A DNA stretch of 64,000 nt from an uncultured Prevotellaceae bacterium (GTDB lineage: Bacteria > Bacteroidota > Bacteroidia > Bacteroidales > Bacteroidaceae). Below the pieces are notes generated by a model. It searched no databases. It was not told the DNA's origin and saw nothing but the letters and a program-made list of their open reading frames with translations. The stretch is from NCBI GenBank assembly GCA_902786565.1, contig CADACW010000009.1, positions 1 to 64,000 on the forward strand, in the 5' to 3' direction. Of the stretch, positions 34,919 to 44,340 are shown one piece after another. How positions within the stretch are numbered: position 1 is the first letter of the stretch; each line of letters begins with the position of its first letter. The translations under genes and the position numbers were made by a program.

Positions 34919-36027
34919 ACGACATCAAGAAAATAGTACTCACAGGAGGACCCTGCGCGGGCAAGACCACCGCCCTGGTACGCATCATCGAGCACTTCTC
35001 CAGCCGGGGCTTTAAGGTGTTCACCATCCCCGAAGTGCCAACGCTCTTCACCCAGGCAGGCATGAACTACCTGACGAAGAACCAAGCTTTCTTCTACGAG
35101 GGCGAGAAGGCCACCCTGGAGATTCAGCTGGCGCTGGAAGACCGATTCCTGCGCATGGCACAAGCCTGCACCAGCCCCTGCGTCATCGTGTGCGACAGGG
35201 GAGCCATGGACATCTCGGCCTATATGACGCCCGAAACGTGGGGAGACATCACCCGTGCCGTAGGCACCAGCACGCCAGAGCTGCGCGAGCGCTACGATGC
35301 CGTGCTGCATCTGGTATCGGCAGCCGACGGTGCCGAGCAGTACTACACCACGGCCAACAACGCCCAGCGGTTGGAGGCGATGGATGAGGAGGGACTGCGC
35401 ATTGCCCGCATGCTCGACAAGAAAGTGATACACGCCTGGACGGGGCACCCCCACCTGCGCGTCATCAACAACCACGACGACTTTGAGACCAAGATGCACC
35501 GCGTGCTGAAGGAAATCAGCCAAGTGCTGGGCCTGCCCCAGCCCATCGAGGAGGAGCGCAAGTACAAGGTGCAGATTGTGGGGCCGATACCCGACGACAG
35601 CACCGTGAGCGACATCCACCAGCTCTACCTGAAGGGCTACACCGGGGCCGAAGAGCGACTGCGCCGCCGCTCGTGGGGCAAGAAGACCGTCTACGTGCAC
35701 ACCACGAAGAAGCAGACGGCCGAAAACGAAGAACTGGTCATCGAGCGGCAGCTCAACCAGAACCTCTACGAGATGATGCTCCCCCTGGCCGACCCTGAAC
35801 GGGAGGCCATCCACAAGGTGCGCCACAGCTTCATCTGGAAGGGGCAGTACTTCGAGATAGACAACTACCAAGGGGCGCTGGAGGGGCTCACCATCCTTGA
35901 GACCAAGGGCATTGCCGAAGACGAGCCGGTCAAGTTCCCCCCATTCGTCAAGGTGCTGCAGGACGTCACGGGCAACAAGGACTATTACAACTATAACTTG
36001 GCAAGAAAAACAGAACAAAATCAATAA
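34915..36027 (+). CDS. AAA ATPase fused to CYTH triphosphate-tunnel domain
   Basis: 370 residues. The N-terminal half (1-200) is a P-loop AAA_28-type domain: Walker [26 protein letters not shown], and Asp-Arg in [14 protein letters not shown]. The C-terminal half (about 215-360) has the features of a CYTH fold: [10 protein letters not shown], a basic cluster [42 protein letters not shown] and ILETKG. The same pairing is known in the eukaryotic TTD14 family, which binds nucleotide and phosphoinositide. Bacterial function is unestablished; a kinase or phosphohydrolase of polyphosphate or nucleotide is possible. It overlaps tcdA by 4 nt. Confidence 0.75.
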   Translation: MNDIKKIVLTGGPCAGKTTALVRIIEHFSSRGFKVFTIPEVPTLFTQAGMNYLTKNQAFFYEGEKATLEIQLALEDRFLRMAQACTSPCVIVCDRGAMDISAYMTPETWGDITRAVGTSTPELRERYDAVLHLVSAADGAEQYYTTANNAQRLEAMDEEGLRIARMLDKKVIHAWTGHPHLRVINNHDDFETKMHRVLKEISQVLGLPQPIEEERKYKVQIVGPIPDDSTVSDIHQLYLKGYTGAEERLRRRSWGKKTVYVHTTKKQTAENEELVIERQLNQNLYEMMLPLADPEREAIHKVRHSFIWKGQYFEIDNYQGALEGLTILETKGIAEDEPVKFPPFVKVLQDVTGNKDYYNYNLARKTEQNQ

Positions 36028-36050
36028 TCAACACAAAGAGAGAAAAAGCA

Positions 36051-37067
36051 ATGAAAGTAGCAATTGTGGGCGCCAGCGGCGCCGTGGGCCAGGAGTTCCT
36101 GCGCCTTTTAGACGAGAGAAATTTTCCGATGGACCAACTTGTGCTCTTCGGCTCGGAGCGTTCAGCAGGCCGCAAGTACACCTTCCGCGGCAAGGAACTG
36201 GAGGTGAAGCTGCTGCAGCACAACGACGACTTCCGCGACATCGACATCGCCTTCACTTCGGCCGGAGCAGGCACCAGCAAGGAGTTTGCCGAGACCATCA
36301 CCAAGTACGGGTGCGTAATGATAGACAACAGCTCGGCCTTCCGTATGGACGACGATGTGCCCTTGGTGGTGCCCGAGTGCAACGCCGAGGATGCCCTGAA
36401 CCGTCCTCGCGGCATCATTGCCAACCCCAATTGCACAACCATCATGATGGTGGTGGTGCTGCAGCCCCTTGAACAGTTGAGCCACATCAAGCGCATCCAC
36501 GTCTCTTCCTACCAGAGCGCGTCGGGAGCCGGTGCCGCCGCCATGACCGAACTGCAGCAACAGTACAAGGAGATAGTGGAGACGGGCGAGGTGAAGACTA
36601 TCAACAAGTTCCCCCACCAATTGGCCTACAACGTCATTCCGCAGATTGACGTGTTCCAGCCCAACGGCTACACCAAGGAGGAGATGAAGATGTACAACGA
36701 GACACGCAAAATCATGCATACCGACGCCCGCTGCTCGGCCATGTGCGTGCGCGTCAGCTCACTGCGCAGCCACTCTGAGAGCGTGTGGATTGAGACGGAG
36801 CGCCCCTTGGAGGTGGCAGAGGCCCAGCAGGCCATAGCCCAGGCCCCCGGCTGCATGCTGGTGGACGACCCCGCCACACTGACCTACCCGATGCCGCTCG
36901 ACACCGCCGGCAAGGACAATGTCTTCGTGGGCCGCGTGCGCAAAGACCTGGCCAACGACAACGGCCTGACCTTCTGGCTTTCGGGCGACCAGATTCGCAA
37001 GGGAGCCGCCCTCAACGCCGTGCAGATAGGCGAATACCTTATCAAGGCTGGCAGCGTGGGCAAATAG
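36051..37067 (+). CDS. asd: Aspartate-semialdehyde dehydrogenase
   Basis: 338 residues. It reduces aspartyl-4-phosphate to the semialdehyde with NADPH, the branch point to lysine, diaminopimelate, threonine and methionine. NADP loop [18 protein letters not shown] is at the N-terminus, the catalytic Cys 128 is in [32 protein letters not shown] follows, and the active-site His is in [17 protein letters not shown] sequence ([15 protein letters not shown]). Length and motifs fit the standard bacterial type. Last in the queD operon direction after a 23-nt gap; its stop abuts the stop of the converging hydrolase gene with no spacer. Confidence 0.93.
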   Translation: MKVAIVGASGAVGQEFLRLLDERNFPMDQLVLFGSERSAGRKYTFRGKELEVKLLQHNDDFRDIDIAFTSAGAGTSKEFAETITKYGCVMIDNSSAFRMDDDVPLVVPECNAEDALNRPRGIIANPNCTTIMMVVVLQPLEQLSHIKRIHVSSYQSASGAGAAAMTELQQQYKEIVETGEVKTINKFPHQLAYNVIPQIDVFQPNGYTKEEMKMYNETRKIMHTDARCSAMCVRVSSLRSHSESVWIETERPLEVAEAQQAIAQAPGCMLVDDPATLTYPMPLDTAGKDNVFVGRVRKDLANDNGLTFWLSGDQIRKGAALNAVQIGEYLIKAGSVGK

Positions 37068-38075
37068 TCACTGCCCACCCAAACGGGAGAAATATTCGGT
37101 CACATCGTCCCACGTCTTGAACGTGTCGCTCCCGAAGTCGATGATTGTGGCCATCGCATCTTTAGTGGCGGCTGCCTCAATGAGGTAGTCGCCATATAGT
37201 AGGCGCCGCTGGTTGGTAAAGACGGTGTGGCCCCATGCCGGCACGTTGATGTACTGCTCCAGCCAGGCCGTTGCCTGGGCGTAGAGCTGGGGCGCTGACG
37301 TGGGTGCCGGACAAACAAAATAGACCTGATAGTTTTCTATGAGCTGGCGCACGGCTTTCTGTGCCGACGGCCGTGCCTGACTGTCGGCGGCGGGCTGCTG
37401 CCAGAGCGTCTCGATGCCTATATAGATGATGGGCCGCTCGCGGCCCTCCTGGCGGTCATCAATCCAGCGAATGACGGGCATCACAGAGTGCATATAGGAA
37501 CGGTCGTCCATGCGGTGCTCGCCGTGGAAATGCATGGCATTAGGGTAGTGCTGGTGGAACAGGTCGAAGGTGTCCACCAGATCGTCCTTGTCGCCGAAGA
37601 GGCCGAACACGCGCTGCTGCTCGTCAGTGGTGACGGCGGCGAAACGCTGTTCCGACACCTGGCGGTATTCTTTCACCAGCGCCTTGTCCACATAGAACTG
37701 CTGAACGCCGTCCAGACGGGGATTCTGGAAGGTCTGCGTGCCCGTCATGCCGTGGGCTTGCATCGTGTCGGCTATCTGAAGGGCGGGGTTGATGCAGATG
37801 CGGTCGAAACCGTAGAGCTGCTCAGTGTACATGCCTCCCATCGATGTTCCCACAATGAGCTGTGGCTGCTCCTGCCTGCAAATGGCCTGCAGCAACTCCT
37901 GCGCCTCGGCGGGGTGCACGGGCAGGTCGGGGGCAATCACCTTGGCATTGGGCAGAACGGTGCGCAGACGGGTCACGGTGCCCGACTGGCCACTGCTGCC
38001 AAAACCGTGGACATACAGCAAAGTCTTTCCCTTCATCAAGTCGGGAAACTGTTTGACATAGGGGTTCTCAATCAT
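37068..38075 (-). CDS. YqiA-like alpha/beta hydrolase fused to a degenerate HAD-like domain
   Basis: 335 residues. The first 200 are a YqiA/YcfP-type esterase fold: LLYVHGFGSSGQSGTVTRL, nucleophile Ser in IVGTSMGGMYTEQLYGF, Asp in FGLFGDKDDLVDTF, His in FHGEHRMDD. Residues about 215-335 resemble the NT5C 5'-nucleotidase branch of the HAD superfamily (HTVFTNQRRLLYGDYLIEA, TIIDFGSDTFKTWDDVTEYF), but the position of the catalytic DxDG motif reads YIGIETLW, with no Asp pair. That domain is therefore probably inactive and may be regulatory. It sits 3 nt downstream of nhaD on the same strand. The function as a serine esterase is inferred. Confidence 0.7.
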   Translation of the reverse strand: MIENPYVKQFPDLMKGKTLLYVHGFGSSGQSGTVTRLRTVLPNAKVIAPDLPVHPAEAQELLQAICRQEQPQLIVGTSMGGMYTEQLYGFDRICINPALQIADTMQAHGMTGTQTFQNPRLDGVQQFYVDKALVKEYRQVSEQRFAAVTTDEQQRVFGLFGDKDDLVDTFDLFHQHYPNAMHFHGEHRMDDRSYMHSVMPVIRWIDDRQEGRERPIIYIGIETLWQQPAADSQARPSAQKAVRQLIENYQVYFVCPAPTSAPQLYAQATAWLEQYINVPAWGHTVFTNQRRLLYGDYLIEAAATKDAMATIIDFGSDTFKTWDDVTEYFSRLGGQ

Positions 38076-38078
38076 CGT

Positions 38079-39449
38079 TCAGAAAAATGTTACCTCAAGG
38101 AAGAGGATGGCCAGCCCGGCCACGAAGCCTGCCAGCACCTTGGGCGTGATGTTCTTCAGATACCAGCCCAGCTTGATGTGTTCCATCTTCATCAGGGCCA
38201 CGCCGCTGATGCAGCCCACCGAGAAAAGACAGCCGCCGACGGCGGTGCAGTAGGCGATGACCTTCCAGTAGGCACCGTTCTGGGCATAGTCGCCAGCATT
38301 CCACACGTCGTAGAGCGAAATGTCGGTGACGGCGATGAGGAACGAGTCGACCACGCTGCCCAGCAGGCCTGAGAGAATGCCCACGACCCACAGGTTGTCG
38401 ATGGTCTTGTCGATCCAGTCGGCCACATCGATGAGCACGCCCGTCTCGTAGGCCACTCCCATGCCCAGCATGACGCCCATCACGAAGAGCATCTGCTGCA
38501 GGGCCTGATACTGGATGATGCGTGGCATGCGGCGCTGCATCATCTGGTCTGAATTGTCGAGTTTGCGGTTGAAGGCCTCGTTGACCACCCAAAGCACGGA
38601 GAGCACGCAGAGCGCGCCAAGGAATGCGGGCAGCCGGGTGATGCTGAGGAATGTGGGCACAAACCAGAGTCCGCCGATGCCCACCACGAGCATGAGTATG
38701 CGCTGCCAGCGGTTCAGGCGGGTGTCGTCGCCCCTGTAGGGGGCCATGACCCACTCTATCTCAATCCTGGGCGGCAGCTGTCGGCTGATGAGCGCCGTGG
38801 GCAGCACCCAGGCCACGATGGCCGGCAGGGCCAGATAGGCCGAGAAGTTGGTGGCTGTGACGGCCTCGTTGGCCCAAAGTATGAGCCCAGTTGGGTCGCC
38901 AATCACGGTGAAACATCCGCCACAGACGGCAGCCAGCACCACGGCAGCGCCGATGAGCTTGCGCTGCGCCCTGTTCTTGACGATGGTGTGCATCGTGACG
39001 AGCATCAGGATGGTGGTAGTCAGGTTGTCAAGATTGGCCGAGAGGATGAAGGTGGCCAGCGTGATGGTCCAGAGCATGCGGTTGGGGTTGCGTGTGCGAA
39101 TCCACTCGCTGATGAAGTCGAAGCAGCCGTTGGTGTTCAGAATCTCAATAATCGACATGGTGGCCAGCAGATACATCACGATGGCGGCGGCCTTGCCCAC
39201 ATACTTGAGGAAGATGCCGTCGTAGATGAAGTTCTTGATGATGCTGCTGTCAGCCTCGCGTCCCCCCAGGAACTCTGCATACTGTCCGGGGTGAAGCTGC
39301 ATCACGAAGTCTTCACCCCAGCAGATGTAGACCACCCACCCGATGGCGGCGAGGAACATGGCAATGGCTGCCTTGTTCACGCCTGTCAGATGACCTGTTG
39401 CGATGAGCAGGTAACTGACAATGAGCATCAGGACGATGATGAGGGTCAT
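38079..39449 (-). CDS. nhaD: NhaD-type Na+/H+ antiporter
   Basis: 456 residues with about 12 hydrophobic helices. Family hallmarks are LSANLDNLTTTILMLVTM, GGCFTVIGDPTGLILWAN, and a C-terminal SVVDSFLIAVTDISLYD with VGGCLFSVGCISGVALMK. It exchanges cytoplasmic sodium for protons across the inner membrane. ArsB/citrate-type ion transporters are the wider family, but the NLDN and IGDPTG motifs place it with NhaD. It starts 17 nt after the ompH-like gene's stop and is 3 nt before the hydrolase gene, so the four minus-strand genes 40316-37068 look like one operon. Confidence 0.88.
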   Translation of the reverse strand: MTLIIVLMLIVSYLLIATGHLTGVNKAAIAMFLAAIGWVVYICWGEDFVMQLHPGQYAEFLGGREADSSIIKNFIYDGIFLKYVGKAAAIVMYLLATMSIIEILNTNGCFDFISEWIRTRNPNRMLWTITLATFILSANLDNLTTTILMLVTMHTIVKNRAQRKLIGAAVVLAAVCGGCFTVIGDPTGLILWANEAVTATNFSAYLALPAIVAWVLPTALISRQLPPRIEIEWVMAPYRGDDTRLNRWQRILMLVVGIGGLWFVPTFLSITRLPAFLGALCVLSVLWVVNEAFNRKLDNSDQMMQRRMPRIIQYQALQQMLFVMGVMLGMGVAYETGVLIDVADWIDKTIDNLWVVGILSGLLGSVVDSFLIAVTDISLYDVWNAGDYAQNGAYWKVIAYCTAVGGCLFSVGCISGVALMKMEHIKLGWYLKNITPKVLAGFVAGLAILFLEVTFF

Positions 39450-39466
39450 AAGGCGTTATGTTGCGC

Positions 39467-40111
39467 TTATTTCGCGGTCTGCTTGCTGGTCTTTGTAGTG
39501 TCGGCAGGAGCAGCGGGAGCTGCAGGTGCGGCACCCTTCTTGTAGCGGCGGTTCATGCCGTTCACCACCTCGTCGGTGATGTCGAGCAGACGGCTGGCAT
39601 GCAGGATGGCTGCCTTGTTGAGAATCAGGTCGTACTTCTTGTCGGCGTTATAGTCGGCCAGGAAGTGGTCCAGACTGTCCTGGAAGGCTTGCAGGAACTT
39701 CTGCTGCTCGTTGGCCAGTTCGGCCTCGAGACGCTGCTGCAGTGCCATCAGATTGTTCTGCTCGCGCTGAAGTGCAGCCTGTGCGCCTTCGGCCTGCTCA
39801 CGGCTGGTGAAGCCGTTGTTCTGGAGCTTCTGCTGGAAGTTGGCCACGTTTTTCTCCAACTGCTGCGACTTGGTTTGGATGGTGTTGCGGGCATTGGTGC
39901 CCTTCTTCTCCAGTTCGAGTGTGGTCTGCTTTGCAAACTCATACTGAGCGGTGAGGGTGTCGATTTCGATGAAGGCGATGCGCATGCCTCCTGTCTGCCC
40001 GCCGTCTTCGGCCATGGGCTGGTCGTCCATCTTGGGGGCCTGGTTGTTGCACGAGTTCATCAGAGTGGCCAGGGCCACCAGCGCCAATGCGCGAAGGATG
40101 TTCTTTTTCAT
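39467..40111 (-). CDS. OmpH/Skp-family lipoprotein
   Basis: 214 residues, lipoprotein signal ending LATLMNSC (Cys 21). Residues about 45-190 match OmpH/Skp: IAFIEIDTLTAQYEFAKQTT, a long alpha-helical coiled coil rich in Gln and Lys, and KKYDLILNKAAILHASRLLD with ITDEVVNGMNRRYKK. Skp chaperones unfolded outer-membrane proteins in the periplasm; this copy is lipid-anchored. The tail is low complexity (APAAPAAPADTTKTSKQ). It lies 10 nt downstream of a small membrane-protein gene. Confidence 0.83.
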   Translation of the reverse strand: MKKNILRALALVALATLMNSCNNQAPKMDDQPMAEDGGQTGGMRIAFIEIDTLTAQYEFAKQTTLELEKKGTNARNTIQTKSQQLEKNVANFQQKLQNNGFTSREQAEGAQAALQREQNNLMALQQRLEAELANEQQKFLQAFQDSLDHFLADYNADKKYDLILNKAAILHASRLLDITDEVVNGMNRRYKKGAAPAAPAAPADTTKTSKQTAK

Positions 40112-40121
40112 TTCTTTGTTT

Positions 40122-40316
40122 TTAGTGTTTATTTGTTTTTGTTCGTTGTTCGCGGTCTTGCTCTATCACACAGTGTATGCCCCTCTGCTTCATGGCCTCG
40201 GAGTCGCCGATGTGCATGGACGAGAAACTCCCGTTGCGCCTGAACAGCAGTTTGACGCACAGCAGCGCCACGGCTGCACCAATCAGCAGGATGCTGGCAA
40301 TGATAGGTTCAATCAT
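40122..40316 (-). CDS. Small conserved Bacteroidales membrane protein
   Basis: 64 residues: one transmembrane helix (residues 5-24, IIASILLIGAAVALLCVKLL), then a short basic stretch RRNGSFSSMHIGDSEAMKQR and GIHCVIEQDREQR. The FxxxHI...AxxxxGI.C..QDxE pattern recurs in small Bacteroidales proteins of unknown function. First gene of the ompH-nhaD operon, with a TATCTTTG promoter element 24 nt upstream. Confidence 0.65.
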   Translation of the reverse strand: MIEPIIASILLIGAAVALLCVKLLFRRNGSFSSMHIGDSEAMKQRGIHCVIEQDREQRTKTNKH

Positions 40317-40340
40317 GTCTGTCTCGCTCTATTTCGCGTG

Positions 40341-40348
40341 CAAAGATA
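40341..40348 (-). promoter_or_regulatory. -7 element of the small membrane protein-ompH-nhaD operon
   Basis: TATCTTTG on the minus strand (complement of 40341-40348), 24 nt before the ATG at 40316. Confidence 0.55.
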
Positions 40349-40425
40349 AGCATTAAAAACCAATCAGCGTGCAAGGGAACACTTAAAAATGAATAAAACA
40401 CGCCAAATGCTCTGCCGGCAGGGGG

Positions 40426-42606
40426 TTATTTGACGAATATCTTCTTGCCGTTGCGGATGTAGAGGCCCTTGGCGGGCTGGGCTATGCGGCGTCCCTGCAG
40501 GTCGTAGCAGGCGTTGTCAGCGGCCTGGCTGCCGTCGGCAGTCTGCACATCGGCGATGCCCACGGTGGTGGGGTCGTCGTACTCTATGCTGCGCAGCGAT
40601 GACGTGGCTGCCGACCCGCCCACGGTGATGTTGAACACGAAGTTGGCGATGGCGTAGGTCTTGGGGTTCTTGCGATAGCGCAGGGCCTGGCGCACGGTGT
40701 AGGTCTTGCCCTCGGTGCAGCGGGCGGGATACTGGCCCAGACTGAAGGTGAGCAGCGAGGGGTAGAACTCGGAGAAGACGTAGCCTGAAGCGAAGGCGCT
40801 GACATTGCCCTGCGAGTTGAACCAGTGACCGTAGCCATTGGCCGTGGAGCCACTGCTGGCCAGTGTGCCGCTGGGCGTTACGGCGTAGAACATGATGCGG
40901 CCGTTGGCCGGGCCGTTTGACGACCATGCCTGCATCTTGGTGTTGATGCTGGTCAGCTCCATCTGGAAGGCGGTGGCCAGTGTGGCGCCGGCGCGCCCGC
41001 TCAGGGTGATGTTGGTGCCACTGTAGCCCGTGGCGTCGCGGGGGATATTGACGTCGTAGGTGAAGGTGCAGTCGGCAATGTCGCGTCCGTCGAGGTTGGG
41101 CTTCACGTAGACGGTGGCACGGTCGGCGATATCAGTGCCTTCGAGCGAGAAGCGGTAGGGCCACATGTCGTCCTTCTCGATGGTGTCGTCCCAGCGGTGG
41201 GTGACGTAGGTCTTCAGGGCGGGCGAGACGACCAGCCAGAGCTGGCTGACGCCCTCGGGCACGGTCATGGTATAGTCGGCAGTGGCCTGCAGGGCGCCCT
41301 GGCAGTAGACGCTGTCTACGGAGAAGTACTGGCGCGAACCATCGTTCATTAGTGCCACATAGCCCATGCGGAAGCCGCGTGAGGCACGGGGGCCGCCGTT
41401 GATGTAGCGGCGCAGCGACGATGTCTCAAAGTTGGAGTTGCCATTGAAGAACTCGCCCGGGTCGGCATCCAGCAGGGGTGAACCCACCACGAGGCCGGTC
41501 AGCGTGGTCGTGACCTCGGTGCCGGCGGCAGGCACCTTCAGGGGTATGACGTTGAAGCCGGTGCCCTGCGGACAGCTGGCCATGGCCACCTGATAGGTGG
41601 GAAGGGCCTCGTCGTCGACGAGCACACAGCGGTAGTCAAAGTCGCCGATGAAGGCTTTGCGGTAGGGGACGCAGACATCCAGGTCCCAGGTGGCGCAACG
41701 GCAGGCATAGTCGAAGTAGAGCTTGTAGAGATCTCTCACCGAGAGGCCCTTCAGCTTCATCAGGGCCTGGTTGAAGTCGCTGGCGCTGCGGTCGGTCTGG
41801 CCCTTCATGGGCTGGTTCCACACCTTGGCCACAGTCTGGATGTCGTTGTAGTACTGGTTGATGAAATAGTGGAACCAGTAGCTCTGGTAGCGGTGCCACT
41901 CGTGCGAGTAGGCATAGTTGTGGCTGTAGCGGAAAATGGGATAGCTTTGGCTGAACATTTCGTTGGGGTACGACTGTGCTGCCTGCCACTGTGCGGTCTG
42001 CTCCCAAATGGCCTGGCCGTTGCCACAAGCCAGGTGGAAGCCGGTGTTGTCGGTCGACGAGCCCCAATGGTTGTGTCCGCAGGCCTCGGCGAAGCACATA
42101 TAGTGGAACGAATGGCCCACCTCATGGGCCACGCTGTGACCGACGGGCTTGCACGTGGAGGGGTTGAGCCAGAGGGCGGAGACCTCGAAGTCATAGCCGC
42201 CGCCGTAGCAGGTCCACTCCTCGGTGTGGTTCATCAGCACCATCACCTTGTATTTGTTCAGGTTGGAGTTCTGCGGGTCGACAAAGCCGAGCTGGTTGAT
42301 TTCCAAGTCGAAGAAACTCTCGCACTTGGCCAGCAGGTCGGGTATGTCTACGTGGAAGAAATTGCTGGCAGGCAGCTCGTGGGGGGCTTTGTTGCCATAG
42401 TACTTGTCCCAGAAGATGATGACGTTGTCGCTCTCCACCGAGCGGGTCTTCGACCAGGTGTACTTGCAGTCGGGGTCGCTCTCCTTGTAGAGCAGCGTGT
42501 CGGTGCGGTTCTGGCGCCACTCGTCGGGAATGTAGACCGTCTTCTGTGCCAAAGCTTGTGAGGCCAGGCCCAGCAGCAATGCAGCTAAAGTAAAGATTCG
42601 TTTCAT
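40426..42606 (-). CDS. Secreted DUF6055 metalloprotease-like protein with DUF4859 and T9SS tail
   Basis: 726 residues, signal peptide ending ALAQ. Residues 25-330 carry a zinc-protease motif HEVGHSFHY (HExxH, His 161, Glu 162, His 165), as in DUF6055 proteins. The middle is beta-rich. Residues about 530-665 look like DUF4859 (NITLSGRAGATLATAFQMEL, ANGRIMFYAVTPSGTLASSG). The end CYDLQGRRIAQPAKGLYIRN followed by GKKIFVK is the Prevotella-style T9SS sorting tail. The third zinc ligand is not obvious, so peptidase activity is likely but unproven. It is 21 nt downstream of the CotH gene and shares its direction. Confidence 0.7.
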   Translation of the reverse strand: MKRIFTLAALLLGLASQALAQKTVYIPDEWRQNRTDTLLYKESDPDCKYTWSKTRSVESDNVIIFWDKYYGNKAPHELPASNFFHVDIPDLLAKCESFFDLEINQLGFVDPQNSNLNKYKVMVLMNHTEEWTCYGGGYDFEVSALWLNPSTCKPVGHSVAHEVGHSFHYMCFAEACGHNHWGSSTDNTGFHLACGNGQAIWEQTAQWQAAQSYPNEMFSQSYPIFRYSHNYAYSHEWHRYQSYWFHYFINQYYNDIQTVAKVWNQPMKGQTDRSASDFNQALMKLKGLSVRDLYKLYFDYACRCATWDLDVCVPYRKAFIGDFDYRCVLVDDEALPTYQVAMASCPQGTGFNVIPLKVPAAGTEVTTTLTGLVVGSPLLDADPGEFFNGNSNFETSSLRRYINGGPRASRGFRMGYVALMNDGSRQYFSVDSVYCQGALQATADYTMTVPEGVSQLWLVVSPALKTYVTHRWDDTIEKDDMWPYRFSLEGTDIADRATVYVKPNLDGRDIADCTFTYDVNIPRDATGYSGTNITLSGRAGATLATAFQMELTSINTKMQAWSSNGPANGRIMFYAVTPSGTLASSGSTANGYGHWFNSQGNVSAFASGYVFSEFYPSLLTFSLGQYPARCTEGKTYTVRQALRYRKNPKTYAIANFVFNITVGGSAATSSLRSIEYDDPTTVGIADVQTADGSQAADNACYDLQGRRIAQPAKGLYIRNGKKIFVK

Positions 42607-42627
42607 AGTTTGATAGTTTTATTTTAG

Positions 42628-44079
42628 TTAGTTTTCTTCAGGTATGTTGGCAATGAGCTCGGTCATGAAGGCGGCGCGGTTGCGCAGCCAGGTCAGCATC
42701 TTGGCCAGTTCCTTCTCGAAGTCCTTGCCGGCAATGGGCCAGCGGGCGGCCTCGCGCTTCAGGGCGCCGCTGTAGCGCATATAGCGCACATACTTGATGC
42801 ACTCCTGCCAGCAGTGGTTCACGATGGTGTCCTTGACCTCGGCCCACTGCGACTTGTACTGGCGCACAAACTCCGGACAGCCGAAGAGGTCGGTGAAGAA
42901 CTGGGGCACGTAGCCATACTCGCCATTGCGCCACAGGGGGTTGGTGCCCATCACGGTCTCGCGGTAGTCGGTGAAGTAGGTGTGGCCCGAATACATGTTG
43001 CCCCAGTCGAAGTCGTAGCCGCCGTCGAAGTCCCACAGCGGGCCCATCACCCAAGGGCCGTCGCCGTCCTTGTGCAGGAAGATGGAGCGCGGGGCCGACA
43101 GCTCGACGTTGTAGACAAACTCCTGTATCAGCAGATACTTGATGAACGAGGGAACGTCGAGCAACTGCTTCACGGCATTGTAGTCCTGCCGCCTGATGGC
43201 CTGTTCGAGGGTGGCGAAGACGGCACGGACGGAGTCAGTGGTGTTGGGGGTGAAGTATTCGTCGTCGGGAAATTTGACACAGGCGGGCATGTGGTAGACG
43301 GCGGAATAGAAATTGTCGGTGGCGCCGGGGTTCTCGTCAGGGCCGTCGTCCACGTCGAGCGAGAGGAGTATGCCCCGGCTGCTGCTCACGGCCACGCGGT
43401 TCTTGTTCTGCTGCACCTGCTCGGTCAGCTGGTAGAGGCCGCGGTAGTCGCCGTTGACAAACAGCTCCACATAGCGTGTGTGGTTGGTATAGGGCAGGCC
43501 CAGGGCGCGGCCCATCTCGAAGACGAAGGTGTTCATCAGGTCGGTCACGTCGCGATAGTTGGCCAGCAGCACCCAGCTCTTGGCCTTCGGCAGGCCCAGC
43601 ACCTTGTGCTTCTGGTCCAGCTTCAGGCGGTAGGGCTTCTTGTCATACCAATGGAACGAGCTGTTGCCACGGCCTCGAATCTGCGCATTGGCCGAGAAAC
43701 TGGTGAACGACGTGCCGGCTCCGAGCGAAATGTGGCAGGGCTTGTAGTCATGGCGCGAGGTGATGTCCTGCCCGTCGTTGGTGGTCACGTAGAGCTGGAA
43801 CACCTGGTACGGGTTCTTGGTCTCCACGGCGGGCTCCTGCTCGAAAGCCACACTGTCAATATACTCAATGGCGAAGGGCACGGTGGCGCCGCCGCTGACG
43901 TTGACCAGCAGCTGGCTGTGGTCGCCGCTGACGGTCATGTCCAGCACGCTGTCGGTCACCACGGGGAAGTTCCAGTGGCCCCCCAGCTGGTTCATATACA
44001 CGTGGGCCCGCCACTGTCCGCTGGCTGGCAGACAGAAGAAAAAGGTGGCCACGATTACCAAGCGCAAAATGTGCATCAT
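42628..44079 (-). CDS. CotH-family protein kinase-like secreted protein
   Basis: 483 residues from ATG 44079 (MMHILRLVIVATFFFCLPAS signal peptide); the longer frame to 44133 runs into the promoter. CotH core motifs: AQIRGRGNSSFHWYDKKPYR, LDQKHKVLGLPKAKSWVLLA then NYRDVTDLMNTFVFEMGRAL, YRGLYQLTEQVQ, and the metal-binding PWVMGPLWDFDGGYDFDWG. CotH proteins are atypical kinases that phosphorylate secreted proteins. Here it leads an operon with a secreted protease-like gene, which may be a partner or substrate. No C-terminal sorting tail is seen. Confidence 0.83.
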   Translation of the reverse strand: MMHILRLVIVATFFFCLPASGQWRAHVYMNQLGGHWNFPVVTDSVLDMTVSGDHSQLLVNVSGGATVPFAIEYIDSVAFEQEPAVETKNPYQVFQLYVTTNDGQDITSRHDYKPCHISLGAGTSFTSFSANAQIRGRGNSSFHWYDKKPYRLKLDQKHKVLGLPKAKSWVLLANYRDVTDLMNTFVFEMGRALGLPYTNHTRYVELFVNGDYRGLYQLTEQVQQNKNRVAVSSSRGILLSLDVDDGPDENPGATDNFYSAVYHMPACVKFPDDEYFTPNTTDSVRAVFATLEQAIRRQDYNAVKQLLDVPSFIKYLLIQEFVYNVELSAPRSIFLHKDGDGPWVMGPLWDFDGGYDFDWGNMYSGHTYFTDYRETVMGTNPLWRNGEYGYVPQFFTDLFGCPEFVRQYKSQWAEVKDTIVNHCWQECIKYVRYMRYSGALKREAARWPIAGKDFEKELAKMLTWLRNRAAFMTELIANIPEEN

Positions 44080-44130
44080 CGATTCAGTAGTCTTAGGTCT
44101 GGCGAGGCCGACACCTCTCCAACAAGGGTG

Positions 44131-44162
44131 CAAAGTTAGAGAAATTTTGGCAACAAACCAAA
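44131..44162 (-). promoter_or_regulatory. Promoter of the CotH operon
   Basis: Minus-strand TTTG (complement of 44159-44162), 20-nt spacer, TAACTTTG (complement of 44131-44138). It fixes the CotH start at 44079 or 44076. Confidence 0.8.
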
Positions 44163-44206
44163 AGTTTTGTCCTATTTATGCTATTTTAGTAATCGTCAAA
44201 AGATAA

Positions 44207-44240
44207 TTTGGAGGGCTGCCCTTGTGGACAGCCCTCCAAA
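44207..44240 (-). terminator. Hairpin downstream of the large repeat protein gene
   Basis: TTTGGAGGGCTG (44207-44218) pairs over 12 bp with CAGCCCTCCAAA (44229-44240), loop of 10 nt. On the minus strand it is followed by AAATTATCTTTT. It lies 100 nt past the stop of the 1403-residue protein. Confidence 0.5.
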
Positions 44241-44340
44241 AATTGTGTATTTAACTAAAGTGTTGTTTTTACTTCAGCACGACCTTGGACAAAGTCCGAA
44301 CTCGTTCTCGTCCGGAAATGTGAGCAAGCTCTCATTTCTC

